The notes below the pieces were generated by a model. It saw only the letters and a list, made by a program, of their open reading frames with translations, made no database searches and was not told where the DNA came from. 64,000 nt of DNA from NCBI RefSeq assembly GCF_019311235.1, contig NZ_JAHWDF010000003.1, positions 62,001 through 126,000 on the forward strand. The letters run 5' to 3'. Source of the stretch: Mesonia aestuariivivens (lineage in GTDB: Bacteria > Bacteroidota > Bacteroidia > Flavobacteriales > Flavobacteriaceae). Of this stretch, positions 24,503-33,399 are shown piece by piece (position 1 is the first letter of the stretch; every line of letters starts with the position of its first letter). The position numbers were made by a program, and so were the translations under genes.

Positions 24503-25096
24503 ATGAAAAAGATATTAGTCATCGATAACTACGACAGTTTTGTGTACAACCTGGTACATTATTTAGAAGACCTTGGCTGCGAAGTAATTGTTAAAAGAAA
24601 TAATGAAATTGATTTAGAAGAGATTAAAGCTTTCGATAGAATTTTACTTTCTCCAGGACCGGGAATTCCTTCAGAAGCAGGTTTATTAAATGAGATCGTA
24701 AGCAAATATGCACCTACTAAAAGTATTTTAGGAGTTTGTTTAGGTCAACAAGCTATAGGCGAAGTATTTGGAGCTAAACTTAATAACCTTAATCAGGTTT
24801 TTCACGGAGTAGCTACTCCTATTCAAATTGTAGAGGGTGAAAATAAACTGTTTAAAAATTTACCGCAAACCTTAGAAGTTGGTCGCTATCATTCTTGGGT
24901 GGTTCAAGATTTACCTAACACGTTAATCCCAACTTCTTATGATGAAAACGGACAAATTATGTCGCTTCGTCATCGGGATTTTCAAGTATATGGTGTGCAA
25001 TTTCATCCAGAATCTGTGCTCACGCCACAGGGAAAAGAAATGCTGAAAAATTGGATTGAAATTCCTGTAAAAAGCGAAGAAACTATTCCTGCATAA
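24503..25096 (+). CDS. trpG: Anthranilate synthase component II (glutamine amidotransferase)
   Basis: A class I amidotransferase that hydrolyses glutamine and passes ammonia to TrpE. Diagnostic are VIDNYDSFVYNLVHYL, LLSPGPGIP, the nucleophile loop GVCLGQQAIGEVFGA and VQFHPESVLTP with the catalytic His-Glu. The start MKKILVIDNYDSF at 24503 matches the family; upstream in-frame ATGs at 24461 and 24488 would add residues partly encoded by the repeat. The 197-residue length is normal. Confidence 0.95.
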   Translation: MKKILVIDNYDSFVYNLVHYLEDLGCEVIVKRNNEIDLEEIKAFDRILLSPGPGIPSEAGLLNEIVSKYAPTKSILGVCLGQQAIGEVFGAKLNNLNQVFHGVATPIQIVEGENKLFKNLPQTLEVGRYHSWVVQDLPNTLIPTSYDENGQIMSLRHRDFQVYGVQFHPESVLTPQGKEMLKNWIEIPVKSEETIPA

Positions 25097-25153
25097 CTAA
25101 GATCTTGAATTCTATAAAAAAAATCAGATTTCGATTTATAAAATTTCATTAAT

Positions 25154-26146
25154 ATGAAGCAATTACTCAATAGATTAACACACCACGAAATTTTAAGCAA
25201 AGCGGAAGCTAAACAGGCGCTATTTACTATTTCTGAAGCAAATGCTAATCACAGTCAAATTGCCAGCTTTCTCACCGTTTATATGATGCGTAGCATCACT
25301 ATTGAAGAATTAGCAGGTTTTCGTGAGGCACTTTTAGAATTAGCGGTTCCCATTAATTTGTCAGCATACAATTCTATAGATTTATGCGGTACGGGTGGCG
25401 ATGGAAAAAACACCTTTAATATCTCAACCTTAGCCTCCTTAATTACTGCTGGAACTGGTGTGAATGTCACCAAACACGGAAATTACAGTGTTTCATCGGT
25501 AAGCGGAAGCAGTAATGTACTTGAAAGTTTGGGTGTAAAATTTTCTAACGATCAAGCTTTTTTAGAAACTTGTTTAGAAAAAGCCAATATTTGTGTATTA
25601 CACGCACCACTTTTTCATCCGGCTATGAAATTTGTAGCTCCCGTAAGAAAAGATTTAGCCGTTAAAACTTTCTTTAATATGTTGGGCCCAATGGTAAATC
25701 CTGCCAAACCAACACATCAAATTGTAGGAGTTTTTAGTTTAGAACTGGCAAGAATTTATAGCTACCTCTACCAAGATACAGCAACTAATTTTAAAATTGT
25801 ACACGCACTCGATGGTTATGATGAAATTTCACTAACCGGAGATACTAAAATAGTGGGTAATCAAATAAATACCGTTTTAACTCCCAAAGATTTTAATGCT
25901 GAAAAAATTCAGGCAAAAGAAATTTATGGAGGAGAAACCATTTCAGAAGCGGTTCACTTATTTCAACAAATTTTAAACGGAAATGGCACAGAATCACAAA
26001 ATCAGGTAGTTTGCGCAAATGCAGCTTTAGCGATTTCAACCGTTAAAAATTGTAGCCTTCAAGAAGGCTTAGCTATGGCTGAAGAATCTTTAAAAAGCAG
26101 AAAAGCTTTAGAAAAATTAAAAACACTTCAAAAACTAAGCGCATAA
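25154..26146 (+). CDS. trpD: Anthranilate phosphoribosyltransferase
   Basis: Transfers phosphoribose from PRPP to anthranilate. The family motifs are DLCGTGGDGKNTFNIST, KHGNYSVSSVSGSSNVLESLG, FHPAMKFVAPVRKDLAVKTFFNMLGPMVNPA and HALDGYDEISLTG. The 330-residue length is normal. Its stop codon overlaps the trpC start (TAATG), so the two are translationally coupled. Confidence 0.95.
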   Translation: MKQLLNRLTHHEILSKAEAKQALFTISEANANHSQIASFLTVYMMRSITIEELAGFREALLELAVPINLSAYNSIDLCGTGGDGKNTFNISTLASLITAGTGVNVTKHGNYSVSSVSGSSNVLESLGVKFSNDQAFLETCLEKANICVLHAPLFHPAMKFVAPVRKDLAVKTFFNMLGPMVNPAKPTHQIVGVFSLELARIYSYLYQDTATNFKIVHALDGYDEISLTGDTKIVGNQINTVLTPKDFNAEKIQAKEIYGGETISEAVHLFQQILNGNGTESQNQVVCANAALAISTVKNCSLQEGLAMAEESLKSRKALEKLKTLQKLSA

Positions 26147-26937
26147 TGGCAACTATATTAGACACCATCGTTAAGCATAAGCTTACAGAAGTTCGGTTAA
26201 AAAAAGAATTGTTTAATATATCCTATTTAGAGCAATCTTCGCTACTTAAAAGAAAATGCTTTTCGTTAAGTGAAACTTTAAAAAACAGCAAAAGCGGAAT
26301 CATTGCAGAACATAAACGCCGCTCCCCTTCTAAGCCAAGTATTAATCAAAAATTGCTTGTTAATGAAGTGGTTTTAGGTTACCAAAAAGCAGGAGCTTGC
26401 GGAAGTTCGGTCTTAACAGATAATAGTTTTTTTGGAGGTTCTTTAGAAGACTTACAATTGGCTAGAGCAACTACAGATTTTCCATTATTGCGAAAAGATT
26501 TTATTATCGATGAATATCAAATTTTAGAAGCTAAAGCACACGGAGCCGATGTGATTTTGTTAATCGCCGCAATTTTGAGTCCGCTACAAATTAAAAACTT
26601 TACTAACCTCGCCAATCAATTGGGTTTAGAGGTTTTGCTAGAAGTTCACAATGAAAAAGAACTACAAGAAAACCTTAATGCACAAGTTCAGCTTATTGGA
26701 GTGAATAATAGAAATTTAAAGACGTTCGAGGTTTCTACACAAATTAGCAAAGAACTAGCCCAACAAATTCCAAATGAAATCGTTAAAATCTCTGAAAGCG
26801 GATTAAAATCTGTAGACGATATTTTAGAATTGAGAACCTACGGTTTCCGTGGCTTTTTAATTGGAGAAACCTTTATGAAAACTGAGAATCCTGGGGAAAG
26901 TGCTGAAAATTTTATTAAAGAAACTGAAGGTAATTAA
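26146..26937 (+). CDS. trpC: Indole-3-glycerol phosphate synthase
   Basis: Converts carboxyphenylamino-deoxyribulose-5-phosphate to indoleglycerol phosphate. The barrel shows GIIAEHKRRSPSKP with the catalytic Glu and Lys, SVLTDNSFFGGSLEDL, PLLRKDFIIDEYQILEAKAHGADVILLI, IGVNNRNLKTFEV and KISESGLKS. It is a separate gene, not fused to trpF as in E. coli. The 263-residue length is normal. Confidence 0.95.
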   Translation: MATILDTIVKHKLTEVRLKKELFNISYLEQSSLLKRKCFSLSETLKNSKSGIIAEHKRRSPSKPSINQKLLVNEVVLGYQKAGACGSSVLTDNSFFGGSLEDLQLARATTDFPLLRKDFIIDEYQILEAKAHGADVILLIAAILSPLQIKNFTNLANQLGLEVLLEVHNEKELQENLNAQVQLIGVNNRNLKTFEVSTQISKELAQQIPNEIVKISESGLKSVDDILELRTYGFRGFLIGETFMKTENPGESAENFIKETEGN

Positions 26938-26981
26938 TAAATTAATGTTGATAGATTAAGTATTTAACAACAAATTTTAAC

Positions 26982-27044
26982 GTCATGCTGAACTTGATTC
27001 AGCATCTCATCAGAAGAGGAATTCAGGATAAAATCCGGGATGAC
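26982..27044. repeat. REP-like palindromic element in the trpC-trpF gap
   Basis: It opens GTCATGCTGAACTTGATTC and contains hairpin ATGCTGAA-CTTGA-TTCAGCAT, then a weaker second hairpin with GGAT-AAA-ATCC, and closes with GGGATGAC. It is the same family as the element at 24388-24465, with a shorter second half. Confidence 0.75.
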
Positions 27045-27059
27045 AAAAAAATTAAAAAA

Positions 27060-27683
27060 ATGAAACTGAAAGTCTGCGGAATGAAATATGAAGAGAATAT
27101 CTTGGAGCTTGCAAAGCTTCAGCCTGATTATATGGGTTTTATTTTCTATAAAAAATCAGGACGATTTGTAAGTGAAAAAATTCCTGAAATAGATTCTACT
27201 ATCAAAAAAGTAGGCGTTTTTGTAGATGCAGACTTCAATTTTATTCAACAAAAAGTTAAAGATTACGATTTACAGACAATTCAACTTCACGGAAATGAAA
27301 GTGTTGATTTTTGCAGAAATTTAAAAAAATCATTCAAAAATAAAACGCCAGAAATTATCAAAGCATTTGCTATAAAAGATGAATTCAATTTTAGCCTATT
27401 AGAAGAATATCTTGATATTGTAGATTATTTTCTGTTCGACACCAAAGGAAAACAACCTGGAGGCAACGGATATACGTTCGATTGGCAAGTATTAAAAGAG
27501 TATCCATTTCAAAAACCGTTTATGTTAAGTGGAGGAATTGGTTTAAATGAAATAGAAAAAATTAAAGCATTTCAACAATTAAATCTTCCTTTATATGGCA
27601 TCGATGTGAACAGTAAATTTGAAATCGAACCCGGAAGAAAAAACATAGAAAATTTAAAAAAATTTAAAACTCAATTGCTATGA
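27060..27683 (+). CDS. trpF: Phosphoribosylanthranilate isomerase
   Basis: Catalyses the Amadori rearrangement after TrpD. The family pattern is MKLKVCGMK (catalytic Cys), PDYMGFIFYKKSGRFV, VGVFVD, IQLHGNES, YFLFDTKGKQPGGNGYTFDW (catalytic Asp) and FMLSGGIG. ATG at 27060 is the natural start; an in-frame ATG at 26985 would add 25 residues encoded by the repeat. The 207-residue length is normal. It overlaps trpB by 4 bases (ATGA). Confidence 0.95.
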   Translation: MKLKVCGMKYEENILELAKLQPDYMGFIFYKKSGRFVSEKIPEIDSTIKKVGVFVDADFNFIQQKVKDYDLQTIQLHGNESVDFCRNLKKSFKNKTPEIIKAFAIKDEFNFSLLEEYLDIVDYFLFDTKGKQPGGNGYTFDWQVLKEYPFQKPFMLSGGIGLNEIEKIKAFQQLNLPLYGIDVNSKFEIEPGRKNIENLKKFKTQLL

Positions 27684-28867
27684 GTACAACAAATCATATT
27701 AATAAAGAAGGTTATTACGGAGAATACGGTGGTGCTTTTATACCAGAAATGCTCTACCCAAATATTGCGCAACTAAAAGCCCAATATTTAGATATTATTG
27801 GCGATCAAACTTTTCAAGAAGAATATCAACAATTGTTGAGAGATTACGTAGGCAGACCTACTCCGCTCTATTTCGCTAATCGATTAAGCGAAAAATACAA
27901 CACTAAAATTTATCTAAAACGTGAAGATCTTTGCCACACTGGCGCGCATAAAGTAAATAATACTGTAGGGCAAATTCTATTAGCCAAACGTTTGGGCAAA
28001 AAACGCATCATTGCAGAAACAGGAGCTGGACAACACGGCGTAGCTACTGCCACAGTTTGCGCATTAATGGGAATGCCGTGTTTTGTATATATGGGCGAAA
28101 TTGATATGAAACGCCAAGCTCCTAATGTGGCGAGAATGAAAATGTTGGGCGCCGAAGTGATCCCTTCAACTTCAGGAAGTAAAACCTTAAAAGACGCTAC
28201 CAACGATGCTATTCGTGATTGGATTAATAATCCTGAAGAAACTCATTATATTATTGGTTCTGTGGTAGGTCCACACCCTTATCCCGATATGGTGGCACGC
28301 TTACAGAGTATTATCTCACAAGAAATAAAAGTACAGTTACTAGAAAAAGAAAATAAAACCAATCCCGATCATATTATTGCCTGCGTGGGCGGCGGTAGTA
28401 ATGCAGCGGGAGCTTTTTATCATTATTTAGATGAAAAAGACGTCAATCTCATAGCTGTTGAAGCTGCAGGAAAAGGAATTAATAGCGGAGAAAGTGCCGC
28501 AACTTCTCAACTCGGAAATAATGGAATTATTCACGGAAGCAAAACCTTGTTAATGCAAAGTGAAGACGGACAAATAACCGAGCCGTATTCTATTTCAGCA
28601 GGCTTAGATTATCCGGGCGTGGGACCAATGCACGCTCATTTATTTGCTAGTAAACGTGCAGAATTCTTATCGGTTACCGATGATGAAGCGATGCAAGCTG
28701 GAGCCAACCTCTCTAAGCTAGAAGGTATTATCCCGGCTATAGAAAGTGCTCACGCTTTGGCTGCTTTAGAACAAAAGAAATTTCAACCCGATGAGGTGGT
28801 GGTGATTAACCTATCTGGTCGCGGTGATAAAGATCTAGAAACTTATATGGACTATTTTAATTTATAA
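27680..28867 (+). CDS. trpB: Tryptophan synthase beta chain
   Basis: The pyridoxal-phosphate subunit that joins indole and serine. GEYGGAFIPE opens the protein, and KREDLCHTGAHKVNNTVGQ holds the Schiff-base lysine. ETGAGQHGVATATVCA, GGGSNAAGAFYHY, the hinge region HGSKTLLMQ and NLSGRGDKD complete the pattern. The 395-residue length is normal for the major TrpB1 form. Confidence 0.97.
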   Translation: MSTTNHINKEGYYGEYGGAFIPEMLYPNIAQLKAQYLDIIGDQTFQEEYQQLLRDYVGRPTPLYFANRLSEKYNTKIYLKREDLCHTGAHKVNNTVGQILLAKRLGKKRIIAETGAGQHGVATATVCALMGMPCFVYMGEIDMKRQAPNVARMKMLGAEVIPSTSGSKTLKDATNDAIRDWINNPEETHYIIGSVVGPHPYPDMVARLQSIISQEIKVQLLEKENKTNPDHIIACVGGGSNAAGAFYHYLDEKDVNLIAVEAAGKGINSGESAATSQLGNNGIIHGSKTLLMQSEDGQITEPYSISAGLDYPGVGPMHAHLFASKRAEFLSVTDDEAMQAGANLSKLEGIIPAIESAHALAALEQKKFQPDEVVVINLSGRGDKDLETYMDYFNL

Positions 28868-28872
28868 TTTGG

Positions 28873-28974
28873 GCGCCCGAGCGGGCTATTCGCTATATCT
28901 TTTTTGCTTGTCACTTCGAGCGGAGTAGAGAAGCTTTACATAGCAAAAAAGGATGCCGCTTCTATCCCTGGCGC
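28873..28974 (-). ncRNA. Structured RNA repeat, copy B (antisense in the trpB-trpA gap)
   Basis: On the minus strand the outer stem is GCGCC/GGCGC, then AGGGATAG, a long A/T-rich stem (CCTTTTTT/AAAAAAG) whose loop carries the palindrome CTTCGAGCGGAGTAGAGAAG, and GCGAATAGCCCG, followed by a short CCCG-CT-CGGG turn. Copies A and C lie on the plus strand. Since it lies antisense within the trp operon, it is either transcribed on its own or only folds as its complement. Confidence 0.6.
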
Positions 28975-29020
28975 AACTGTAAATCTTTAAAAAATTAGAA
29001 TTTCAAAATTACACCTTAAC

Positions 29021-29785
29021 ATGAATAGAATTTCAAAAAAACTACAAGAAGATAAAAAGTTACTTTCTATCTATTTTACGGCAGGTTACCCAGAACTTAA
29101 CGATACCAAAACTATACTCGAAAAACTTGAAACATCTGGAGTAGATCTTGTCGAAATTGGTTTACCATTTAGCGATCCGTTAGCCGATGGCCCTACCATA
29201 CAAGCAAGCTCTACCAAAGCTTTACAAAACGGAATGACTACCGAAAAACTTTTTGAACAACTCAAAGATATTCGAGAATCTGTTTCTATTCCGTTAATCA
29301 TCATGGGATACTTTAACCCAATGCTACAATATGGGATTGAAAAGTTTTGTGAAAAATGTGCAACTATTGGTATTGACGGACTTATAATCCCAGATCTCCC
29401 TTTAGAAGTTTACACCAAAGAATATCAAAAGACTTTCCTGCAATACGGTTTACAGAATATTTTTTTAATAACGCCACAAACCGCAGAAGAACGCATTCGA
29501 CAAATTGATAATGCTTCTGAAGGTTTTATATATATGGTAAGTTCAGCTAGTATTACTGGAGCTAAAAATAGTTTTGGAGACGCACAACAAACTTATTTTG
29601 AACGCATAAAAAATATGAAACTTCAACACCAACAAATTGTAGGGTTTGGTATAAGCAATCAAGAAACGTTTCAAAAAGCCACACAATTTACAAAAGGGGC
29701 TATTATTGGTTCTGCATTTATTAAACATTTAACCGAAAATGGAACGCAGCATATTGACTCATTTATCAAGCAGATTAGAATGTAA
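29021..29785 (+). CDS. trpA: Tryptophan synthase alpha chain
   Basis: Cleaves indoleglycerol phosphate to indole and passes it to TrpB. DLVEIGLPFSDPLADGPTIQASSTKAL contains the catalytic Glu and Asp region. LIIMGYFNPMLQYGIEKFC, GLIIPDLPLE, GFIYMVSSASITGA and VGFGISNQE complete the family pattern. The 254-residue length is slightly short but complete. It is separated from trpB by 153 bases that hold the structured repeat. Confidence 0.95.
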   Translation: MNRISKKLQEDKKLLSIYFTAGYPELNDTKTILEKLETSGVDLVEIGLPFSDPLADGPTIQASSTKALQNGMTTEKLFEQLKDIRESVSIPLIIMGYFNPMLQYGIEKFCEKCATIGIDGLIIPDLPLEVYTKEYQKTFLQYGLQNIFLITPQTAEERIRQIDNASEGFIYMVSSASITGAKNSFGDAQQTYFERIKNMKLQHQQIVGFGISNQETFQKATQFTKGAIIGSAFIKHLTENGTQHIDSFIKQIRM

Positions 29786-29831
29786 AATTAACCTTTTTGA
29801 TTATACGTAATTTGTAATCATGAGTGTTTTC

Positions 29832-29929
29832 GTCATTCTGGACTTGATCCGGAATCGCATAATCCATTGAAAAACAAAAATATTCAGGCTGAGACTCTGA
29901 ATCAACACTTCGACTCCGCTCAGTGTGAC
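29832..29929. repeat. REP-like composite repeat after trpA
   Basis: The element opens GTCATTCTGGACTTGATCCG with hairpin ATTCTGGA-CTTGA-TCCGGAAT. It ends with CACTTCGACTCCGCTCAG and TGTGAC, a second known-looking flavobacterial palindrome unit. It lies between the convergent trpA and DUF1697 genes. Confidence 0.65.
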
Positions 29930-29971
29930 AAAAGGGTGACGGTTTCTTATTATGATTCAAAAGACATTAAA

Positions 29972-30511
29972 TCAATCTTTTAATAAACTAGAAATTTTTA
30001 AAGTAGTTTTCCAATTACGGGCAGTGGCTTTTGTATTCAATTTTTTCTCAATAAGTGTGGTAGATAATTTCGAGTTTCTTACACCATCAATATAATTTAC
30101 ATAAAGATGTTGGTTTTCAACTTTAAATTCTTCAGTAGAAAATTTTAATTCTTTAAAATTTTCTACTGCCTCTTTAGTTGATTTTTCCTTTAGAAAAATA
30201 AGATGCAACTGTTTAAAATCTTCTGCTTCAGGAAATGGATTTTCAGTTATTGTTTTTTCTATTTCTTCGGCAGTTCTAATAATCACCGGAATTTCGTACG
30301 TATATTCTTCTAATAAATGTTGCGTTAATTTTTCTTCTAGAATTGCCGAACTCTTTTCTTCCGAAGTAAAAAATAAATTACCACTTTGAATATAGGTCGA
30401 AACTTCTGTAAAGCCTATTTTCAGCACAGATTCGCGTAAATCTGCCATCTTTAATTTTCGCTTTCCGCCTACATTTATGCCTCTCAATAAGGCAATATAT
30501 TTTTGACTCAT
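29972..30511 (-). CDS. DUF1697 family protein
   Basis: The opening YIALLRGINVGGKRKLKMADLRE and TYIQSGNLFF are characteristic of DUF1697, a family of about 180 residues with unknown function. The C-terminal part (RNSKLSTTLIEKKLNTKATARNWKT) also fits. No signal peptide is present. It is monocistronic and convergent with trpA. Confidence 0.85.
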   Translation of the reverse strand: MSQKYIALLRGINVGGKRKLKMADLRESVLKIGFTEVSTYIQSGNLFFTSEEKSSAILEEKLTQHLLEEYTYEIPVIIRTAEEIEKTITENPFPEAEDFKQLHLIFLKEKSTKEAVENFKELKFSTEEFKVENQHLYVNYIDGVRNSKLSTTLIEKKLNTKATARNWKTTLKISSLLKD

Positions 30512-30619
30512 TTTTAAAATTTCGGTTAAATGATTTATATAAAAAATAATGAATTTGTAAAACTATCAATTTTTTTGGCAAGTTGTTTGTAAATGTCTTT
30601 TCAACACAAAACTTGAATT

Positions 30620-32269
30620 ATGAAAAACATCAACATTCTTTTCGCAGTACTTGCGCTAGGCTTATTTTCTTGTCATAAAGAAATTAAAAATTCGATTCAG
30701 CAAGAAGATCAACAATCGAAAACAGCTAACCCCCCAGAGATTTTAGAAGAAAATATTGAAGATTTAGAGTATAATGAAGTTGAGGTTAAAGAACTATATG
30801 CTCCTCAAGCAATTCAAAGTGATATGAAGATGAAACAGATACCTTCTATTCCAAATCCCCAAGAAAACCGAGAATCGTATAAAGAAATTGAAGAGAATAT
30901 CTTTAAAATGGTGAACTCTTCGCCGCTTTCAACTTTTTCTATCGATGTAGATAAAGCAAGTTATAGCAATGTGAGAAGAATGATTAACAACGGAGAAACT
31001 ATTCCTAAAGACGCGGTAAAAATTGAAGAATTCATTAATTATTTCGATTACGATTATCCGCAACCTTCTGGTGAGAATCCTTTTTCTATAAATACTGAAG
31101 TTGCTCAATCTCCTTGGAATAAAGACATCAAATTGGTAAAAATTGGTTTGCAAGGAAAAAAAGTTTCTTTAGGAAATATTCCGCCTTCTAATTTGGTATT
31201 CTTGATTGATGTTTCTGGTTCGATGAATGCTGCAAACAAACTTCCGCTTTTAAAATCGGCTTTCAAATTATTGGTAAATCAACTTCGCGATGAAGATAAA
31301 ATTAGCATTGTTACTTATGCTGGAGCAGCTGGTTTGGCTTTACAACCAACTTCAGATAAAAATAAAATTCTAGAAGCCTTAAATAATCTAAGTGCAGGCG
31401 GATCAACCGCTGGCGGACAAGGAATACAATTAGCGTATAAAACTGCTGAAGAAAATTTTATAAAAGGCGGAAACAATAGAGTGATTTTGGCCACCGACGG
31501 AGATTTTAATATAGGCGCCAGTAGCGACCGAGCGATGGAAGATTTAATTGTCGAAAAAAGAGAAAGTGGTGTTTTTCTTACTTGCTTAGGGTTTGGAACG
31601 GGAAATTACCAAGATTCGAAAATGGAGACACTTGCCGATAAAGGAAACGGAAATCACGCGTATATTGATACAATGCAAGAAGCGCAGCGCGTCTTAGGAA
31701 CCGAGTTTGGAGGTACTTTATATACCATTGCGAAAGATGTAAAAATTCAGGTAGAATTTAATCCTGCAAAAGTACAAGCTTACCGACTTATTGGTTATGA
31801 AAACCGATTGTTAAACGATGAAGATTTTAACGACGATAAAAAAGATGCTGGTGAATTGGGTAGCGGTCATTCGGTAACTGCGCTTTATGAAATTATTCCG
31901 GTTGGGGTAAGAAGCAAATGGCTAAAAGATGTAGACGATTTAAAATATTCAGAAAAAAAAGTAAAAGGGAATTCAGATGAATTACTTACCGTTAAATTTA
32001 GATACAAAAAACCCGATGGTGATAAGAGTAAGCTCCTTACAAAAGTGACAAAAGATGAGGATATTCAATTTGAAAAAGCTTCTGAAGATTTAAAGTTTAG
32101 CGCAGCACTCTCCATGTTCGGAATGAAAATTAGAGCGTCTGAATTTGCCGAAGACATTTCAAAAAAAGATATAATTAAATTCGCTGAAGAAGGTAAAGGC
32201 AGCGACAAGCAAGGCTACAGAGCAGAATTTATTAGACTTGTAAAGGCATCTATAAATAAGTTTGATTAA
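30620..32269 (+). CDS. VWA-domain lipoprotein (YfbK-like)
   Basis: The signal ends L-F-S-C (Cys18). A disordered, acidic linker follows, then the VWA_N-type region NPLSTFSIDVDKASYSNVRRMI-like segment (residues about 95-165), a von Willebrand A domain with the MIDAS motif FLIDVSGSMNAANK near residue 193, and a DUF3520-like C-terminus ending in KQGYRAEFIRLVKAS. The function of such surface or periplasmic proteins is unknown; they probably bind divalent metal and a protein ligand. Confidence 0.85.
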   Translation: MKNINILFAVLALGLFSCHKEIKNSIQQEDQQSKTANPPEILEENIEDLEYNEVEVKELYAPQAIQSDMKMKQIPSIPNPQENRESYKEIEENIFKMVNSSPLSTFSIDVDKASYSNVRRMINNGETIPKDAVKIEEFINYFDYDYPQPSGENPFSINTEVAQSPWNKDIKLVKIGLQGKKVSLGNIPPSNLVFLIDVSGSMNAANKLPLLKSAFKLLVNQLRDEDKISIVTYAGAAGLALQPTSDKNKILEALNNLSAGGSTAGGQGIQLAYKTAEENFIKGGNNRVILATDGDFNIGASSDRAMEDLIVEKRESGVFLTCLGFGTGNYQDSKMETLADKGNGNHAYIDTMQEAQRVLGTEFGGTLYTIAKDVKIQVEFNPAKVQAYRLIGYENRLLNDEDFNDDKKDAGELGSGHSVTALYEIIPVGVRSKWLKDVDDLKYSEKKVKGNSDELLTVKFRYKKPDGDKSKLLTKVTKDEDIQFEKASEDLKFSAALSMFGMKIRASEFAEDISKKDIIKFAEEGKGSDKQGYRAEFIRLVKASINKFD

Positions 32270-32358
32270 TTATAAATGACTTAACAAGATTTTATAAAAC
32301 CTTTAATACACTACAAAGCGTCAATTCTTTAATTTAGGTAAAATTAAAAAAATACATT

Positions 32359-32502
32359 ATGGGACGTATTGAAGATAATCATAAAAAAAGAAAACATGAC
32401 GATACAGAAAGTCCATTAGGGAGTTTTGGTGATCGTAAAAAAAACACCAATAAAGTAGATTATGATGAATCTACGGTTAAAGACCAACAAAATAAAGAAT
32501 AA
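32359..32502 (+). CDS. Small charged hypothetical protein (47 aa)
   Basis: ATG at 32359 opens a 47-codon frame (MGRIEDNHKKRKHDD...) that is highly hydrophilic and probably disordered. It ends 24 bases before a strong terminator, which supports a real short gene. I recognise no family. Confidence 0.55.
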   Translation: MGRIEDNHKKRKHDDTESPLGSFGDRKKNTNKVDYDESTVKDQQNKE

Positions 32503-32526
32503 TGATAATTCTAAAAGAATTGATTT

Positions 32527-32556
32527 AAAGCTGTCAATATAAGACAGCTTTTTTTT
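32527..32556 (+). terminator. Terminator after the 47-aa gene
   Basis: AAAGCTGTC and GACAGCTTT pair perfectly around a 7-base loop, followed by a run of T. Confidence 0.85.
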
Positions 32557-32628
32557 AGCCTAACCACTTTTTGTTTAATTTTACAAACAAAAATATAAAC
32601 AAAATTTTCAAAAAGAAATAAAACACCC

Positions 32629-33276
32629 ATGAACTATTATAATAAAGAACATATTGAAAAGTTTGATAAACAATTCAGAATTAACCTAGTTAATAGTTTA
32701 AGTGGTTATAAATCTGCCAACCTTATTGCTACTAAATCTAAAGATGAAGTTACCAATGTTGCCATCTATAGCTCTGTAATTCATCTAAGTAGCAACCCTC
32801 CATTACTCGGCTTTATTTTACGTCCAACTTCTGTTGAAAGAAACACTTACGATAATTTAGTCTCTACGGGAGAGTTTACTGTCAATCATATTCATCGAGA
32901 CATTATTAAAGAAGCTCACCATACTTCGGCCAAATACAAAGGAGAAATTTCAGAATTCGATAAAACAAATTTAACCGAAGAATATCAAAAAGGATTCTTC
33001 CCTCCGTTTGTAAAAGAAGCAAGAATAAAAATGGGATGTAAATTAGTTAATTACTATTATATAAAAGAAAATAAATGCCGAATGATTGTTGGAGAAATTG
33101 AGCATCTCTTTTTTGATGATGGAATTGAAGAAAAAGATGGTTGGCTAAATTTAGAAAAAGCAGAAACCGTTGCCATTAATGGTCTCGATGGCTATGCTGA
33201 AACTCATTTAATAGACAGATTTGACCATGCAAAACCCGACAAAAAGGTGAGTTCTATTATTAATGAAGAAAAATAA
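32629..33276 (+). CDS. Flavin reductase-like domain protein
   Basis: The 215-residue protein fits the flavin-reductase-like FMN-binding fold: FRINLVNSLSGYKSANLIATKSKDEVTNVAIYSSVIHLSSNPPLLGFILRP, then STGEFTVNHIHRDIIKEAHHTS. Its family supplies reduced flavin or acts as an FMN-binding oxidoreductase. The 3' end overlaps the start of the DUF2256 remnant, which itself overlaps the cryptochrome gene, so the flavin enzyme, DUF2256 and photolyases appear to be one unit. Supply of reduced flavin to photolyases is a speculative link. Confidence 0.8.
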   Translation: MNYYNKEHIEKFDKQFRINLVNSLSGYKSANLIATKSKDEVTNVAIYSSVIHLSSNPPLLGFILRPTSVERNTYDNLVSTGEFTVNHIHRDIIKEAHHTSAKYKGEISEFDKTNLTEEYQKGFFPPFVKEARIKMGCKLVNYYYIKENKCRMIVGEIEHLFFDDGIEEKDGWLNLEKAETVAINGLDGYAETHLIDRFDHAKPDKKVSSIINEEK

Positions 33277-33399
33277 CCTTCCCACAAAAATTTGCCCTGT
33301 TTGCAAAAGACCATTTTCTTGGCGAAAAAATGGGAGCGAGATTGGGAAGAAGTAAAATATTGCAGTAAAAAATGCTCGAAAAACAGAAATACAATATAA
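33263..33399 (+). pseudogene. DUF2256 zinc-ribbon-like protein, single-base frameshift
   Basis: From ATG at 33263 the frame encodes MKKNNLPTKICPVCKRPFSWRK and then leaves the family sequence, ending at 33355. In the other frame the family continues as W-E-R-D-W-E-E-V-K-Y-C-S-K-K-C to a stop at 33399. A run of six A at 33325-33330 would need seven for one frame. DUF2256 proteins are about 45 residues with CxxC...CxxxC and commonly sit beside photolyases. Either the gene is broken or the homopolymer was miscounted. Confidence 0.75.

Noticed and set aside
26985-27059. An N-terminal extension of TrpF beginning MLNLIQHLI
   Set aside because: The codons lie within a palindromic repeat, and the family's natural start MKLKVCGMK is at 27060.
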